Shown here in pieces: positions 7,111 through 14,035 of a DNA stretch of 14,035 nt. The notes beneath the pieces were generated by a model, which saw only the letters and a list, made by a program, of their open reading frames with translations, was not told where the DNA came from and did not search any database. How positions within the stretch are numbered: position 1 is the first letter of the stretch; each line of letters starts with the position of its first letter. Source of the stretch: Propionivibrio sp. (GTDB lineage Bacteria; Pseudomonadota; Gammaproteobacteria; Burkholderiales; Rhodocyclaceae); contig QKII01000116.1 of assembly GCA_003249625.1 (NCBI GenBank), forward strand, positions 1-14,035, read 5' to 3'. Position numbers and translations under genes: made by a program.

Positions 7111-8202
7111 ATGAGCCTCAAATGCGGAATCGTCGGTTTGCCCAACGTCGGCAAGTCCACCCTCTTCAACGCGCTGACCAAGGCCGGTGTGGCGGCGGAG
7201 AACTACCCCTTCTGTACAATCGACCCGTCGGTCGGCGTTGTCGAAGTACCGGACAAGCGCTTGGCCGCACTCTCTGAAATCGTGAAGCCGCAGCGCATCG
7301 TGCCGGCCGTCACCGAGTTCGTCGACATTGCCGGACTGGTCGCAGGGGCTTCGAAGGGCGAAGGGCTGGGCAACCAGTTCCTGGCCAACATCCGTGAGAC
7401 CGATGCGGTGCTGCACGTGGTTCGCTGCTTCGCCAACGACAACGTGATTCACGTTTCCGGTAGTGTCGATCCGATCCGCGACATTGAGGTCATCGACACC
7501 GAACTGGCGCTGGCCGATCTGGCCACCGTCGAGAAGGCGCTCAACCGTTACCGCAAGCCAGCCAGCGCCGGCGACAAGGAAGCCAAGCTGCTGGTCGCCG
7601 TGCTGGACAAGTGCTACGCACAGCTCGATCAGGGCAAGCCGGTGCGCGCGCTCGACCTGTCGAAGGAGGAATGGGCCAACCTGAAGCCGTTCTGCCTGAT
7701 CACCGCCAAACCGGTGCTGTACGCGGCGAACGTCGCCGAGGACGGCTTCGAGAACAATCCGCAGCTCGACGCAGTGTGCGCGCATGCGGCTGCGGAAGGG
7801 GCCGAGGTCGTGGCCATCTGCGCTTCCATCGAAGCCGAAATAATCGAGCTGGACGATGAGGAAAAGCAGATGTTCCTCGCCGATCTCGGGCTGGAAGAAC
7901 CGGGCCTCGACCGCCTGATCCACACCGCCTACCACCTGCTCGGCCTGCAGACCTACTTCACGGCCGGGGTCAAGGAGGTACGCGCCTGGACGATCCACAA
8001 GGGCGACACCGCACCGCAGGCCGCCGGGGTGATCCACACCGATTTTGAGCGCGGCTTCATCCGCGCACAGACCATCGCCTTTGACGACTTCATCACCTAC
8101 GGCGGCGAGCAGGGCGCCAAGGAAGCCGGCAAGATGCGCTCCGAAGGCAAGGACTACGTGGTCAAGGATGGCGACATCCTCAATTTCCTCTTCAACGTCT
8201 GA
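7111..8202 (+). CDS. ychF: Redox-responsive translation-associated ATPase YchF (OLA1 family)
   Basis: A TRAFAC-class P-loop protein that prefers ATP over GTP and associates with ribosomes. The 363-residue length matches the family. The Walker A is G-L-P-N-V-G-K-S at 9-16, G3 is D-I-A-G-L, and the nucleotide-specificity motif reads N-V-A-E instead of NKxD, which explains the ATP preference. A helical coiled-coil insert and a C-terminal TGS domain follow (about residues 280-363, rich in F-T-A-G and D-G-D-I-L-N-F). ATG 7111 has AGGA at 7099-7102, 8 bases upstream. The frame is open further upstream into pth but lacks family similarity there. Its last 35 bases overlap the start of gluQ in another frame. 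Confidence 0.97.
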   Translation: MSLKCGIVGLPNVGKSTLFNALTKAGVAAENYPFCTIDPSVGVVEVPDKRLAALSEIVKPQRIVPAVTEFVDIAGLVAGASKGEGLGNQFLANIRETDAVLHVVRCFANDNVIHVSGSVDPIRDIEVIDTELALADLATVEKALNRYRKPASAGDKEAKLLVAVLDKCYAQLDQGKPVRALDLSKEEWANLKPFCLITAKPVLYAANVAEDGFENNPQLDAVCAHAAAEGAEVVAICASIEAEIIELDDEEKQMFLADLGLEEPGLDRLIHTAYHLLGLQTYFTAGVKEVRAWTIHKGDTAPQAAGVIHTDFERGFIRAQTIAFDDFITYGGEQGAKEAGKMRSEGKDYVVKDGDILNFLFNV

Positions 8203-9175
8203 CGCCGTTTCGGCGGCGGAACCGGGTCGTTACCGCGGCCGTTTCGCCCCGTCGCCGACCGGGCCGCTGCATTTCGGCTCGCTTGTCGCGGCCGTCGGCA
8301 GCTATCTCGATGCGCGTGCCAACAGCGGTCAATGGCTTGTGCGCATCGAGGACATCGACGCGCCACGCACGGTGCCCGGCGCGGCAGACCATATCCTGCT
8401 GACCCTTGAGGGCTTTGGCTTCGAGTGGGATGGCGAGGTGATCCATCAGAGTCGCCGCCTCGATCTTTATCATGCAACGCTGGTGCGGCTGCAACTTTCC
8501 GGACTCGCATATCCGTGCGCGTGCTCGCGCAGCGAGATTGCAGCGTCGGCAAACCGAGCGTCAATCGATGGCGGCCTGCTCTATCCCGGCACCTGCCGCT
8601 CCGGCCTGAAGGAGGGGGCGGCAGCACGCGCCTGGCGCTTGCGCGTGCCCAGCCGTGACTTCTTTTTCCGCGACCGCGTCCAGGGCGAATCACACCAGAA
8701 CCTGGAAAGGGATGTTGGCGATTTTGTATTGCTGCGCGCAGATGGACAGTATGCCTACCAGTTGGCGGTCGTCGTCGATGATGCCGCACAGGGAGTCACT
8801 ACGGTAGTGCGTGGAGCCGATTTGCTCGATTCGACGGCGCGGCAAATCTGGCTGCAGCAGTGCCTGGGTGTGCCGGCACCTGCCTACGCCCACTTGCCCG
8901 TTGCACTCAATGCAGCAGGAGAAAAGCTTTCGAAGCAAACCAAAGCGGCTGCCGTCGATCCGACAGACGGAATCGACGTGCTGCACCGCGTCATGCGTTT
9001 TCTCGGTCAGGAAGAATATCCTGACGGAACCGCGGGATCGCTGCGCGACTTCTGGGAATGGGCGATAGCCGCCTGGGACTTGGCCCGTGTTCCCGGCGCG
9101 CGAGCCGTTTCCGCTTCCTTCGCCGAAGCCAGCAGTTGTCAGTCGAAGGACAGGAGCGCCGATAGCGCGGCATGA
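8168..9175 (+). CDS. gluQ: Glutamyl-Q tRNA(Asp) synthetase
   Basis: A truncated glutamyl-tRNA synthetase paralogue that attaches glutamate to the queuosine at position 34 of tRNA-Asp. It has the catalytic domain only. The HIGH-like motif is H-F-G-S at 35-38 after F-A-P-S-P-T-G, the KMSKS-like motif is K-L-S-K-Q at 253-257, and the zinc-site pattern is Cys117, Cys119, Tyr139, Cys143. There is no anticodon-binding domain, as expected. ATG 8168 lies inside ychF (35-base overlap) and is the only ATG, GTG or TTG between there and the conserved core, so the enzyme carries a Ser/Ala-rich N-terminal tail of about 20 residues. It has no clear Shine-Dalgarno, which suggests coupling to ychF translation. 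The 3' end overlaps the convergent gene at 9139-9903 by 37 bases, giving a Ser/Ala-rich tail and 335 residues in all. Confidence 0.93.
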   Translation: MATSSISSSTSDAVSAAEPGRYRGRFAPSPTGPLHFGSLVAAVGSYLDARANSGQWLVRIEDIDAPRTVPGAADHILLTLEGFGFEWDGEVIHQSRRLDLYHATLVRLQLSGLAYPCACSRSEIAASANRASIDGGLLYPGTCRSGLKEGAAARAWRLRVPSRDFFFRDRVQGESHQNLERDVGDFVLLRADGQYAYQLAVVVDDAAQGVTTVVRGADLLDSTARQIWLQQCLGVPAPAYAHLPVALNAAGEKLSKQTKAAAVDPTDGIDVLHRVMRFLGQEEYPDGTAGSLRDFWEWAIAAWDLARVPGARAVSASFAEASSCQSKDRSADSAA

Positions 9176-9903
9176 TCGGAGATACGCGACCACGGGGCTC
9201 CGGAATGCACTTTGGCCTGTTTGACCGTTAAGCCACGCGCGTAGATCCGGTCGAGGCGAAGCATGGGATGTTTCGCCGGAAAACTACGCCCCGGCGATCC
9301 GAATTCACCGCTCTCCCCAGCAAATACCTCACACAGACCGAGGCGACGCGCCAGCCGGGTGTCGGCCTCGTTGCGCCAGTCGTTGAAATCACCAGCGATG
9401 ATCAGCGGCGCTTCAGCCCCGGCGATGTCCTCCAGATAAGCGGCCAGCGCATCCATTTGCCGTCGCCTAGAGCGGGCGAACAGCGAGAGGTGAACACATA
9501 CGCAATGGACCGGCGCCGGCGCACCGGAAATGTTGATCCGGCAGTGGAGCAATCCGCGCCGTTCGAAGCGCAGGTGCGTCACATCCTGATTGAACGCGTG
9601 CTCGATCGGGAAGCGCGAAAGGATCGCGTTGCCGTGGTGACCATGATCGTACGCAACGTTGCTGGCATACGCTGTTGCCTGCCAGACTTCGGCGGCAAGA
9701 AAGTCATGTTGCGGCTCCTCCGGCCAGTCCTCGAACCTTGCGGCATGCAGGCTGTGCGCCCCCTGAACTTCCTGAAGGAAAACGATATCCGCCCCGAGAT
9801 GCCGCAATTGTTCGCGCAGTTCGTGCACCATCATGTGCCGATTGAACTGCGAGAAGCCCTTGTGGATGTTGTAGGTGACGATACGCAGGCCGGATTGTTT
9901 CAT
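9139..9903 (-). CDS. Endonuclease/exonuclease/phosphatase (EEP) family protein, YbhP-like
   Basis: A 254-residue member of the DNase I-like metal-dependent phosphodiesterase superfamily. The ordered motifs are present: T-Y-N-I-H-K-G with Asn12, F-L-Q-E-V with the metal-binding Glu, G-H-H-G-N-A-I-L-S-R, the catalytic G-D-F-N-D-W, L-D-R-I-Y, and the terminal S-D-H-A-A. The substrate (nucleic acid, phospholipid or other phosphoester) cannot be told from sequence. No signal peptide is seen, so it is probably cytoplasmic. ATG 9903 is preferred; a GTG at 9912 overlapping the nadA stop as GTGA is a real alternative adding M-S-A. It follows nadA almost without a gap, so it is the last gene of a rhodanese-nadA-EEP operon. 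Its 3' end overlaps gluQ on the other strand. Confidence 0.88.
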   Translation of the reverse strand: MKQSGLRIVTYNIHKGFSQFNRHMMVHELREQLRHLGADIVFLQEVQGAHSLHAARFEDWPEEPQHDFLAAEVWQATAYASNVAYDHGHHGNAILSRFPIEHAFNQDVTHLRFERRGLLHCRINISGAPAPVHCVCVHLSLFARSRRRQMDALAAYLEDIAGAEAPLIIAGDFNDWRNEADTRLARRLGLCEVFAGESGEFGSPGRSFPAKHPMLRLDRIYARGLTVKQAKVHSGAPWSRISDHAALSALLSFD

Positions 9904-9908
9904 GGCGC

Positions 9909-11006
9909 TCACGATACTGCGAGCATCCTCTCCAGCGCCAGCTTGGCTTCGACAAGTTCGTGTTGGGGGACGCTGATGGAGTTGACCACGTGGCCAGCAG
10001 CGAGATTATCCAGCGTCCACGCCAGGTGCTGCGGGTCGATGCGCTGCATGGTCGAGCACATGCACACCGTCGGGGACATGAACTGGATGGTCTTGCCTTC
10101 TGGCTTCACTTCCTCAGCCAAGCGGTTAACCAGGTTCAGCTCAGTGCCTACCAGCCAGCGAGTATTCGCGGGCGCTTCCTTGACGATCTTGACGATGTGC
10201 TCGGTCGAACCAACGTAATCTGACAACTGACAGACTTCGAAACTGCATTCCGGATGGGAGATGACCAACCCATCCGGGTGCTCGCTGCGGAACTTGCGGA
10301 TGTGCGCCGGCTGGAACATTTGGTGCACCGAGCAATGTCCCTTCCAGAGCAGTAGTTTCGCCTTGCGGATTTGCTCGGGCGTGAGTCCGCCGAGTTCGAG
10401 ATCGGGATCCCAGACCAGCATCTCGTCGAGCGGAATGCCCATCGTGTGGCCGGTCCAGCGCCCAAGGTGCTGGTCGGGGAAAAACAGGATCTTCTCGCGC
10501 TGGCCGAACGCCCACTCGGCTATAGTCCGCGCGTTGGACGAGGTACAGACAATGCCGCCATGCCGTCCGCAGAAGGCCTTCAGATCGGCCGCAGAATTGA
10601 TGTAGGTGACCGGGGTAAACAGTTCATCCGCGTTCAGTACCTCGTTCAGTTCACGCCAGCAGCGCTCCACTTTCGCCAGGTTGGCCATGTCGGCCATCGA
10701 ACAGCCAGCAGCCAGGTCGGGGAGAATCGCTGTCTGGTGCGGCCTGGACATGATGTCGGCCACTTCGGCCATGAAGTGCACGCCGCAAAACACGATGTAC
10801 TCGGCGTCGGTCTGCGAAGCCAGGCGGGCGAGCTTCAACGAGTCGCCGGTCAGATCGGCGTACTGATACACGTCGGCGCGCTGGTAGTGGTGACACAGAA
10901 TTACTGCCTTGTCGCCAAGTTGTGCACGCGCGGCACGAATGCGCGCATGACACTCCGCGTCGGGCATTTGGCTGTAGAGGGCGAAGTCGATGCTTGGGGC
11001 GTTCAT
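9909..11006 (-). CDS. nadA: Quinolinate synthase A
   Basis: Condenses iminoaspartate (made by NadB) with dihydroxyacetone phosphate to quinolinate, for NAD synthesis; it carries an oxygen-sensitive [4Fe-4S] cluster. The 365-residue product shows H-H-Y-Q at 39-42, an F-C-G-V-H-F-M-A-E segment at 73-81, Cys102 in A-G-C-S-M-A-D, a later H-P-E-C, and S-P-T-V-C-M-C near the end. These positions are consistent with the three cluster cysteines of the family. The frame remains open upstream to a TTG at 11057, but the ATG at 11006 gives the family-like start (M-N-A-P-S-I-D-F) and a 47-base gap after the rhodanese gene. A weak AGAGA precedes it. nadB is not in the window. Confidence 0.96.
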   Translation of the reverse strand: MNAPSIDFALYSQMPDAECHARIRAARAQLGDKAVILCHHYQRADVYQYADLTGDSLKLARLASQTDAEYIVFCGVHFMAEVADIMSRPHQTAILPDLAAGCSMADMANLAKVERCWRELNEVLNADELFTPVTYINSAADLKAFCGRHGGIVCTSSNARTIAEWAFGQREKILFFPDQHLGRWTGHTMGIPLDEMLVWDPDLELGGLTPEQIRKAKLLLWKGHCSVHQMFQPAHIRKFRSEHPDGLVISHPECSFEVCQLSDYVGSTEHIVKIVKEAPANTRWLVGTELNLVNRLAEEVKPEGKTIQFMSPTVCMCSTMQRIDPQHLAWTLDNLAAGHVVNSISVPQHELVEAKLALERMLAVS

Positions 11007-11053
11007 GGGTAAGTCTCTTGGGAAACCGGAGACGTGCTCCGGGACAGATTTGA

Positions 11054-11503
11054 TCAACTGAGCCAGGGCAATCCGGCAAATCGCCAGCCCCCCAGCTTGC
11101 CGCGCTGGCCGTTGGCGTCAACGTTGCCTTCGAAGCCTTCAAGCACGTTATAGCACTCCGAGTAGCCAATCTCGGTGGCCAGGCAAGCTGCGTTGTGAGA
11201 GCGGGCACCGCTGCGACAGATAAACAGGACGAGCGACTCGATGTCGACCTGGCGCTTGAGTTGGGCCAGAAAATCGGGATTCGGCTGGCCACCCGGATAG
11301 CTTTGCCATTCGATCTCGATTGCGCCCGGAATGCGGCCGACCCAATCCCATTCGGCGCGGGTTCGGACATCGACGAGCTTGGCACCGGGGGCGCTCTGCC
11401 AGACGGCCCAAGCCTCGGAGGGGGTGAGTGCCCCCGCGTAAGGCAGGTCAAGTTCCGCAATGCGGTCTTTAGCCTGTTCAAGTATTCTGGAGAGCGATTC
11501 CAT
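11054..11503 (-). CDS. Rhodanese-like sulfurtransferase domain protein
   Basis: A 149-residue single-domain rhodanese. The active-site loop is C-R-S-G-A-R-S with Cys96, which would carry a persulfide. Upstream are the family's L-V-D-V-R-T-R-A-E-W segment (43-52) and the G-R-I-P-G-A turn. The first 25 residues form a predicted helix typical of stand-alone bacterial rhodaneses. No signal peptide is present, so it is cytoplasmic. ATG 11503 has no good Shine-Dalgarno. It is the first gene of a minus-strand operon with nadA, 47 bases on. As nadA encodes an Fe-S enzyme, supply of sulfur for cluster assembly or repair is a plausible but unproven link. It is divergent from glnA. Confidence 0.88.
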   Translation of the reverse strand: MESLSRILEQAKDRIAELDLPYAGALTPSEAWAVWQSAPGAKLVDVRTRAEWDWVGRIPGAIEIEWQSYPGGQPNPDFLAQLKRQVDIESLVLFICRSGARSHNAACLATEIGYSECYNVLEGFEGNVDANGQRGKLGGWRFAGLPWLS

Positions 11504-11533
11504 CGGTATGGCTGCAAGTTAGGGTAAGCGCAG

Positions 11534-11539
11534 AGTATA
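11534..11539 (-). promoter_or_regulatory. Possible -10 element for the rhodanese-nadA operon
   Basis: On the minus strand TATACT (revcomp of 11534-11539) lies about 31 bases before the rhodanese ATG, a good distance for a -10 element. No convincing -35 hexamer is seen 16-18 bases further up, so this is tentative. Confidence 0.35.
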
Positions 11540-11662
11540 AACCGTGATTGGCGTTTGTTCGCCTCCTAAGGCAGCGCCACGCGGCCATAGGTTCCGATAA
11601 CACCGTTTCAGTGCTGAACGAAAACTGATAACGTGTGCGCCGGTTGTATCGGATAGTGCTTA

Positions 11663-11679
11663 CGCACCTCAATGGTGCG
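11663..11679 (+). promoter_or_regulatory. NtrC binding site 1 upstream of glnA
   Basis: CGCAC, 7 bases, then GTGCG, with a perfect 6-bp inverted repeat CGCACC/GGTGCG around TCAAT. The layout equals the enterobacterial NtrC site TGCAC-N7-GTGCA with one change in each half. Its centre lies about 130 bases before the predicted sigma-54 start, a normal enhancer position. Confidence 0.75.
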
Positions 11680-11694
11680 ACATTTTCTGTTTTT

Positions 11695-11711
11695 TGCACT
11701 ATTGTGGTGAT
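11695..11711 (+). promoter_or_regulatory. NtrC binding site 2 upstream of glnA
   Basis: TGCAC, 7 bases, then GTGAT. The left half is perfect for TGCAC-N7-GTGCA and the right half matches 3 of 5. Its centre is exactly 32 bases (about three helical turns) from site 1 and about 98 bases before the predicted start. The E. coli glnA enhancer also has two strong NtrC sites about three turns apart. Confidence 0.7.
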
Positions 11712-11714
11712 AAT

Positions 11715-11738
11715 GCAGCCACGTCAGGCAATGGCTGC
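11715..11738 (+). repeat. Inverted repeat between NtrC sites and sigma-54 promoter
   Basis: GCAGCCA (11715-11721) and TGGCTGC (11732-11738) form a perfect 7-bp inverted repeat with a 10-base spacer. It lies upstream of the predicted start, so it is not in the glnA transcript. It may be an operator for another regulator or chance; it does not match the NtrC pattern. Confidence 0.4.
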
Positions 11739-11774
11739 CGCATATCTCGTAGTTGTTCGTTGGTGCGTGTTGGG

Positions 11775-11790
11775 TGGCATGGTTTCTGCT
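11775..11790 (+). promoter_or_regulatory. Sigma-54 promoter of glnA
   Basis: TGGCATGGTTTCTGCT matches the consensus TGGCACG-N4-TTGCW at all but two positions. The invariant GG (11776-11777) and GC (11788-11789) have the required spacing. Transcription should begin near 11801, about 54 bases before the glnA ATG. With two NtrC sites upstream this predicts nitrogen-limited activation of glnA. Confidence 0.85.
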
Positions 11791-11854
11791 AGTACCCAGA
11801 GCACTTTTTTCACTGTCGCCGGAATGACCGGTACTCGCTGAGGAGACTTTGCAA

Positions 11855-13270
11855 ATGGCAAGCCCGCAAGACGTTATCAAGATGGTCAAGGAAAACGAAG
11901 TCAAGTTCGTTGATTTCCGCTTTACTGACACCCGTGGCAAGGAACAGCACGTTACCGTACCGGTCAGCGCGTTCAGCGAAGACAAGTTCGAGAACGGTCA
12001 TGCTTTCGACGGTTCCTCCATCGCCGGCTGGAAGGGTATCCAGGCATCGGACATGCAATTGATGCCCGACCCCGATACCGCCTACATCGACCCGTTCTTC
12101 GATGAAACCACGCTGGTTCTTTCCTGCGACGTCGTTGACCCTGCCGATGGCCGTGGCTATGACCGCGACCCGCGCTCGATTGCCAAGCGCGCAGAAGCCT
12201 ACCTGAAGTCGACTGGCGTCGGCGACACCGCCTACTTTGGCCCGGAACCTGAATTCTTCATCTTCGACTCCGTCGAGTGGAGCGCCGACATGTCCGGCTG
12301 TAACCTCAAGGTCTACTCCAGCGAAGCTGCATGGAAGTCGGGCGAAGCCAGCGAAACAGGCGGCGGCACCGGCCACCGTCCTGGCGTGAAGGGTGGCTAC
12401 TTCCCGGTTCCGCCGGTTGACAGCCTGCACGACATCCGCTCGGCCATGGTCCTGACGCTCGAATCCCTTGGCGTGCCGGTCGAAGTACATCACCACGAAG
12501 TGGCCAACGCCGGCCAGTGCGAAATCGGCACCCTGTTCAGCACGCTGGTCAAGCGCGCCGACTGGACTCAGATCCTCAAGTACGTCGTGCATAACGTTTC
12601 GTACCAGTACGGCAAGACGGCGACCTTCATGCCGAAGCCCATCGTTGGTGACAATGGTTCCGGCATGCACGTTCACCAGTCGATCTGGAAGGACGGCAAG
12701 AACATGTTCGCGGGCAACGGCTACGCCGGCCTGTCCGAAATGGCCCTGTTCTACATCGGCGGCATCATCAAGCACGCCAAGGCACTGAACGCGATCACCA
12801 ACCCGGGCACCAACTCGTACAAGCGCCTGGTTCCGCACTTTGAAGCGCCGGTCAAGCTGGCCTACTCGGCGAAGAACCGCTCGGCCTCGATCCGTATCCC
12901 GCACGTCGCGTCCGACAAGGCTCGCCGTATCGAGACCCGCTTCCCGGATCCGATCGCCAACCCGTACCTGTGCTTCTCGGCGCTGCTGATGGCAGGCCTC
13001 GACGGCATCCAGAACAAGATTCACCCGGGCGATGCTGCCGACAAGAACCTGTACGATCTGCCGCCGGAAGAAGATGCGAAGATCCCGACCGTCTGTGCCA
13101 GCCTCGAGGAAGCCCTCGACTCCCTTAACAAGGATCGCGAGTTCCTGACCCGCGGTGGTGTCTTCTCCAACGAATGGATCGATGCCTACATCGAACTGAA
13201 GATGGACGAAGTCAACAAGGTGCGCATGACGACCCACCCGGTCGAGTTCGACCTGTACTACAGCTGCTAA
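11855..13270 (+). CDS. glnA: Glutamine synthetase type I
   Basis: Makes glutamine from glutamate, ammonia and ATP; the cytoplasmic dodecamer is the main ammonia-assimilating enzyme. The 471-residue product has the beta-grasp domain with F-D-G-S-S-I-A-G-W, the metal-site segment G-P-E-P-E-F-F-I-F, the catalytic region [22 protein letters not shown], the [10 protein letters not shown] loop, and R-I-P. Tyr400 in N-L-Y-D-L-P-P-E-E is the adenylylation site, so GlnE control is expected (GSI-beta). ATG 11855 has AGGAGA at 11841-11846, 8 bases upstream; an in-frame TTG at 11849 is unlikely. It is preceded by a sigma-54/NtrC control region and closed by a strong terminator. Confidence 0.98.
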   Translation: MASPQDVIKMVKENEVKFVDFRFTDTRGKEQHVTVPVSAFSEDKFENGHAFDGSSIAGWKGIQASDMQLMPDPDTAYIDPFFDETTLVLSCDVVDPADGRGYDRDPRSIAKRAEAYLKSTGVGDTAYFGPEPEFFIFDSVEWSADMSGCNLKVYSSEAAWKSGEASETGGGTGHRPGVKGGYFPVPPVDSLHDIRSAMVLTLESLGVPVEVHHHEVANAGQCEIGTLFSTLVKRADWTQILKYVVHNVSYQYGKTATFMPKPIVGDNGSGMHVHQSIWKDGKNMFAGNGYAGLSEMALFYIGGIIKHAKALNAITNPGTNSYKRLVPHFEAPVKLAYSAKNRSASIRIPHVASDKARRIETRFPDPIANPYLCFSALLMAGLDGIQNKIHPGDAADKNLYDLPPEEDAKIPTVCASLEEALDSLNKDREFLTRGGVFSNEWIDAYIELKMDEVNKVRMTTHPVEFDLYYSC

Positions 13271-13287
13271 TCGGCTCGTACCTCCGG

Positions 13288-13318
13288 AAAGGACGGGGAA
13301 CCCCCCGTCCTTTTTTTT
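13288..13318 (+). terminator. Strong intrinsic terminator after glnA
   Basis: AAAGGACGGGG (13288-13298) pairs perfectly with CCCCGTCCTTT (13303-13313) around a 4-base AACC loop, followed by eight T in a row (13311-13318). It lies 17 bases after the glnA stop, so it separates glnA transcription from the DUF4124-ntrB genes. Confidence 0.93.
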
Positions 13319-13343
13319 ATCGCCCGCAGTTACAGCCTTTGCA

Positions 13344-13372
13344 TTGTCTTTGCTTGACCCATCCAATACACT
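13344..13372 (+). promoter_or_regulatory. Possible sigma-70 promoter for DUF4124-ntrB
   Basis: TTGTCT (13344-13349) and TACACT (13367-13372) each match 4 of 6 consensus bases with an ideal 17-base spacer, 43 bases before the next ATG. The strong terminator just upstream means a promoter is needed here; this is the best candidate I see. Confidence 0.45.
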
Positions 13373-13415
13373 GTGCCCGGACCCGAGGCTTTTCCGGTAA
13401 TTACAAGGGAATAGG

Positions 13416-13895
13416 ATGATGGCGTTGTTTCCTCGACTTTGCATTTCAGTACTGCTGTTGGCGTTGACCCCGATAGTGCACGCCGACGTCATGTATCAGT
13501 GCGTCGATGCACACGGCCACAAGACATTTTCCAACGTCAAGCTATCAACCCCGGGCATCAAGTGCTCGGCAATGGATCTCGGCCCCGCAACAACCGTACC
13601 TCCGGTACGTTCAGCCGTCAGGGCGCCGTCGCCAGCCAGCTTTCCCAAGGTCGACGAGAGCGACCAGAAGGCTCGAGATACTGACCGGCGGCGCATTCTG
13701 GAAACCGAACTGGCAGCCGAGCAACAGAGTCTCCTGCTGGCCAAGAAGGAACTGGCCGCACAAGAAGCCGTCCGCAGTGGTGATGAACGCAACTATCAAC
13801 GGGTTCTCGATCGACTGGAGCCCTTCAAGAACAAGGTGGCACTGCATGAACGCAATATCGAAGCCATCCAGAGGGAGCTGGACAAACTGCGCTGA
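13416..13895 (+). CDS. Exported DUF4124-domain protein with C-terminal coiled coil
   Basis: 159 residues. A signal peptide spans about residues 1-23 (hydrophobic core, cleavage after H-A before D-V-M). A DUF4124-type domain follows (about 24-55): Y-Q-C-V-D-A-H-G-H-K-T-F-S-N and a second Cys in G-I-K-C, a pair that could form a disulfide in the periplasm. After a Pro/Ser-rich linker (about 58-75), residues 80-159 are charged and heptad-like, predicted as a long coiled coil. The function of DUF4124 is unknown. AAGGGA (13405-13410) lies 5 bases from ATG 13416 and 8 from ATG 13419, so either Met may start it. It lies between glnA and ntrB, 23 bases before the latter, so it is probably co-transcribed with the nitrogen sensor; whether it takes part in nitrogen control cannot be told. 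Confidence 0.82.
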   Translation: MMALFPRLCISVLLLALTPIVHADVMYQCVDAHGHKTFSNVKLSTPGIKCSAMDLGPATTVPPVRSAVRAPSPASFPKVDESDQKARDTDRRRILETELAAEQQSLLLAKKELAAQEAVRSGDERNYQRVLDRLEPFKNKVALHERNIEAIQRELDKLR

Positions 13896-13918
13896 GCGCA
13901 TTCCGGCCGAAAGCATCC

Positions 13919-14035
13919 ATGAATGAGCATCCGAACGCCCCCTTCAGCGGGCTGGACCTTCTTTCCTCTTCGGTCATCCTGCTTGATGAAAATCTGGATA
14001 TCCGCTACCTGAACTCCGCCGCAGAGGATCTCCTC
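13919..14035 (+). CDS. glnL: Nitrogen regulation sensor kinase NtrB (GlnL), N-terminal fragment
   Basis: Thirty-nine codons are visible before the right edge. The segment G-L-D-L-L-S-S-S-V-I-L-L-D, then I-R-Y-L-N-S-A-A-E-D-L-L, is the start of the cytoplasmic PAS domain typical of NtrB: no signal peptide or membrane segment, and the Y-x-N-x-A-A-E core. In the family, NtrB phosphorylates NtrC under low nitrogen and dephosphorylates it with PII. Its position downstream of glnA supports the call, and ntrC should follow. ATG 13919 follows the previous stop by 23 bases; the Shine-Dalgarno is weak (GAAAG). Confidence 0.85.
   Translation, partial: MNEHPNAPFSGLDLLSSSVILLDENLDIRYLNSAAEDLL

Larger units (their letters stand above)
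11504..11854. other. Divergent regulatory region between the rhodanese gene and glnA
   Basis: This 351-base region holds no credible gene. It contains the putative rhodanese -10 (11534-11539), two NtrC-type sites (11663-11679 and 11695-11711), a 7-bp inverted repeat (11715-11738), the sigma-54 promoter (11775-11790) and the glnA ribosome binding site AGGAGA (11841-11846). The stretch 11540-11660 shows nothing I can assign. Confidence 0.7.

Noticed and set aside
6943..8037. A 364-codon antisense open frame over pth-ychF.
   Set aside because: It mirrors ychF, which has all family motifs; no ribosome binding site or recognisable domain supports the antisense frame.
9268..10218. A 316-codon plus-strand open frame over the EEP and nadA genes.
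   Set aside because: Both minus-strand genes are well supported by motifs; this frame crosses their junction and shows no domain of its own.
4653..13270. A functional glutamine cluster, because tRNA-Gln, gluQ and glnA are all in the window.
   Set aside because: gluQ acts on tRNA-Asp, and tRNA-Gln and glnA lie in separate transcription units with unrelated neighbours. The grouping is coincidental.
11810..13492. A 560-codon open frame antisense to glnA.
   Set aside because: It is a shadow of the high-GC glnA codon pattern on the opposite strand. glnA itself is unmistakable, and the antisense product shows no recognisable motif or ribosome binding site.
1..14035. CRISPR arrays, insertion sequences, phage genes or attachment sites.
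   Set aside because: I saw no regularly spaced repeats, terminal inverted repeats, transposase or integrase motifs, and no duplication of the tRNA-Gln 3' end.

Overview
The window looks like chromosome from a betaproteobacterium, most likely of the Rhodocyclales (Dechloromonas/Azonexus-type). This rests on three things: the prs-rplY-pth-ychF gene order behind a tRNA-Gln, the glnA / DUF4124 / ntrB order, and the general high-GC character of the proteins. It is inferred from gene order and recalled family resemblance, not from a search. Nothing here looks like a phage, transposon or recent island; most of the window is core housekeeping sequence.

Left part (1-4557). A partial exported protein on the minus strand (1-254) is followed by a tight plus-strand operon of three genes: an outer-membrane beta-barrel protein (434-1684), a very short PstS-like periplasmic protein (1684-2118), and an 800-residue membrane c-di-GMP protein with two membrane segments, HAMP, PAS, GGDEF and EAL (2155-4557). 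The GGDEF signature is degenerate (G-N-D-S-F) while the EAL catalytic set is complete, so the enzyme is predicted to be a c-di-GMP phosphodiesterase. Outer membrane, periplasm and inner membrane are each represented by one gene, which suggests an envelope-sensing c-di-GMP module similar in logic, but not in sequence, to YfiB-YfiR-YfiN. This is the best candidate here for a poorly described system.

Middle part (4558-9175). A strong stable-RNA-type promoter drives tRNA-Gln(UUG). Then come prs (PRPP synthase), rplY (ribosomal protein L25/CTC), pth (peptidyl-tRNA hydrolase), ychF (translation-associated ATPase) and gluQ (glutamyl-Q tRNA-Asp synthetase). These form a translation and nucleotide-precursor block, with hairpins after tRNA-Gln, prs and rplY.

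Right part (9139-14035). Three minus-strand genes form an apparent operon: a rhodanese-like protein, nadA (quinolinate synthase) and an endonuclease/exonuclease/phosphatase-family protein. The last one runs tail-to-tail into gluQ with a 37-base overlap. Divergent from the rhodanese gene is glnA (glutamine synthetase), preceded by a near-consensus sigma-54 promoter and two NtrC-type inverted repeats 32 bp apart. A strong terminator closes glnA. It is followed by a DUF4124/coiled-coil exported protein and the start of ntrB (glnL), whose protein would control the NtrC acting on the glnA promoter.
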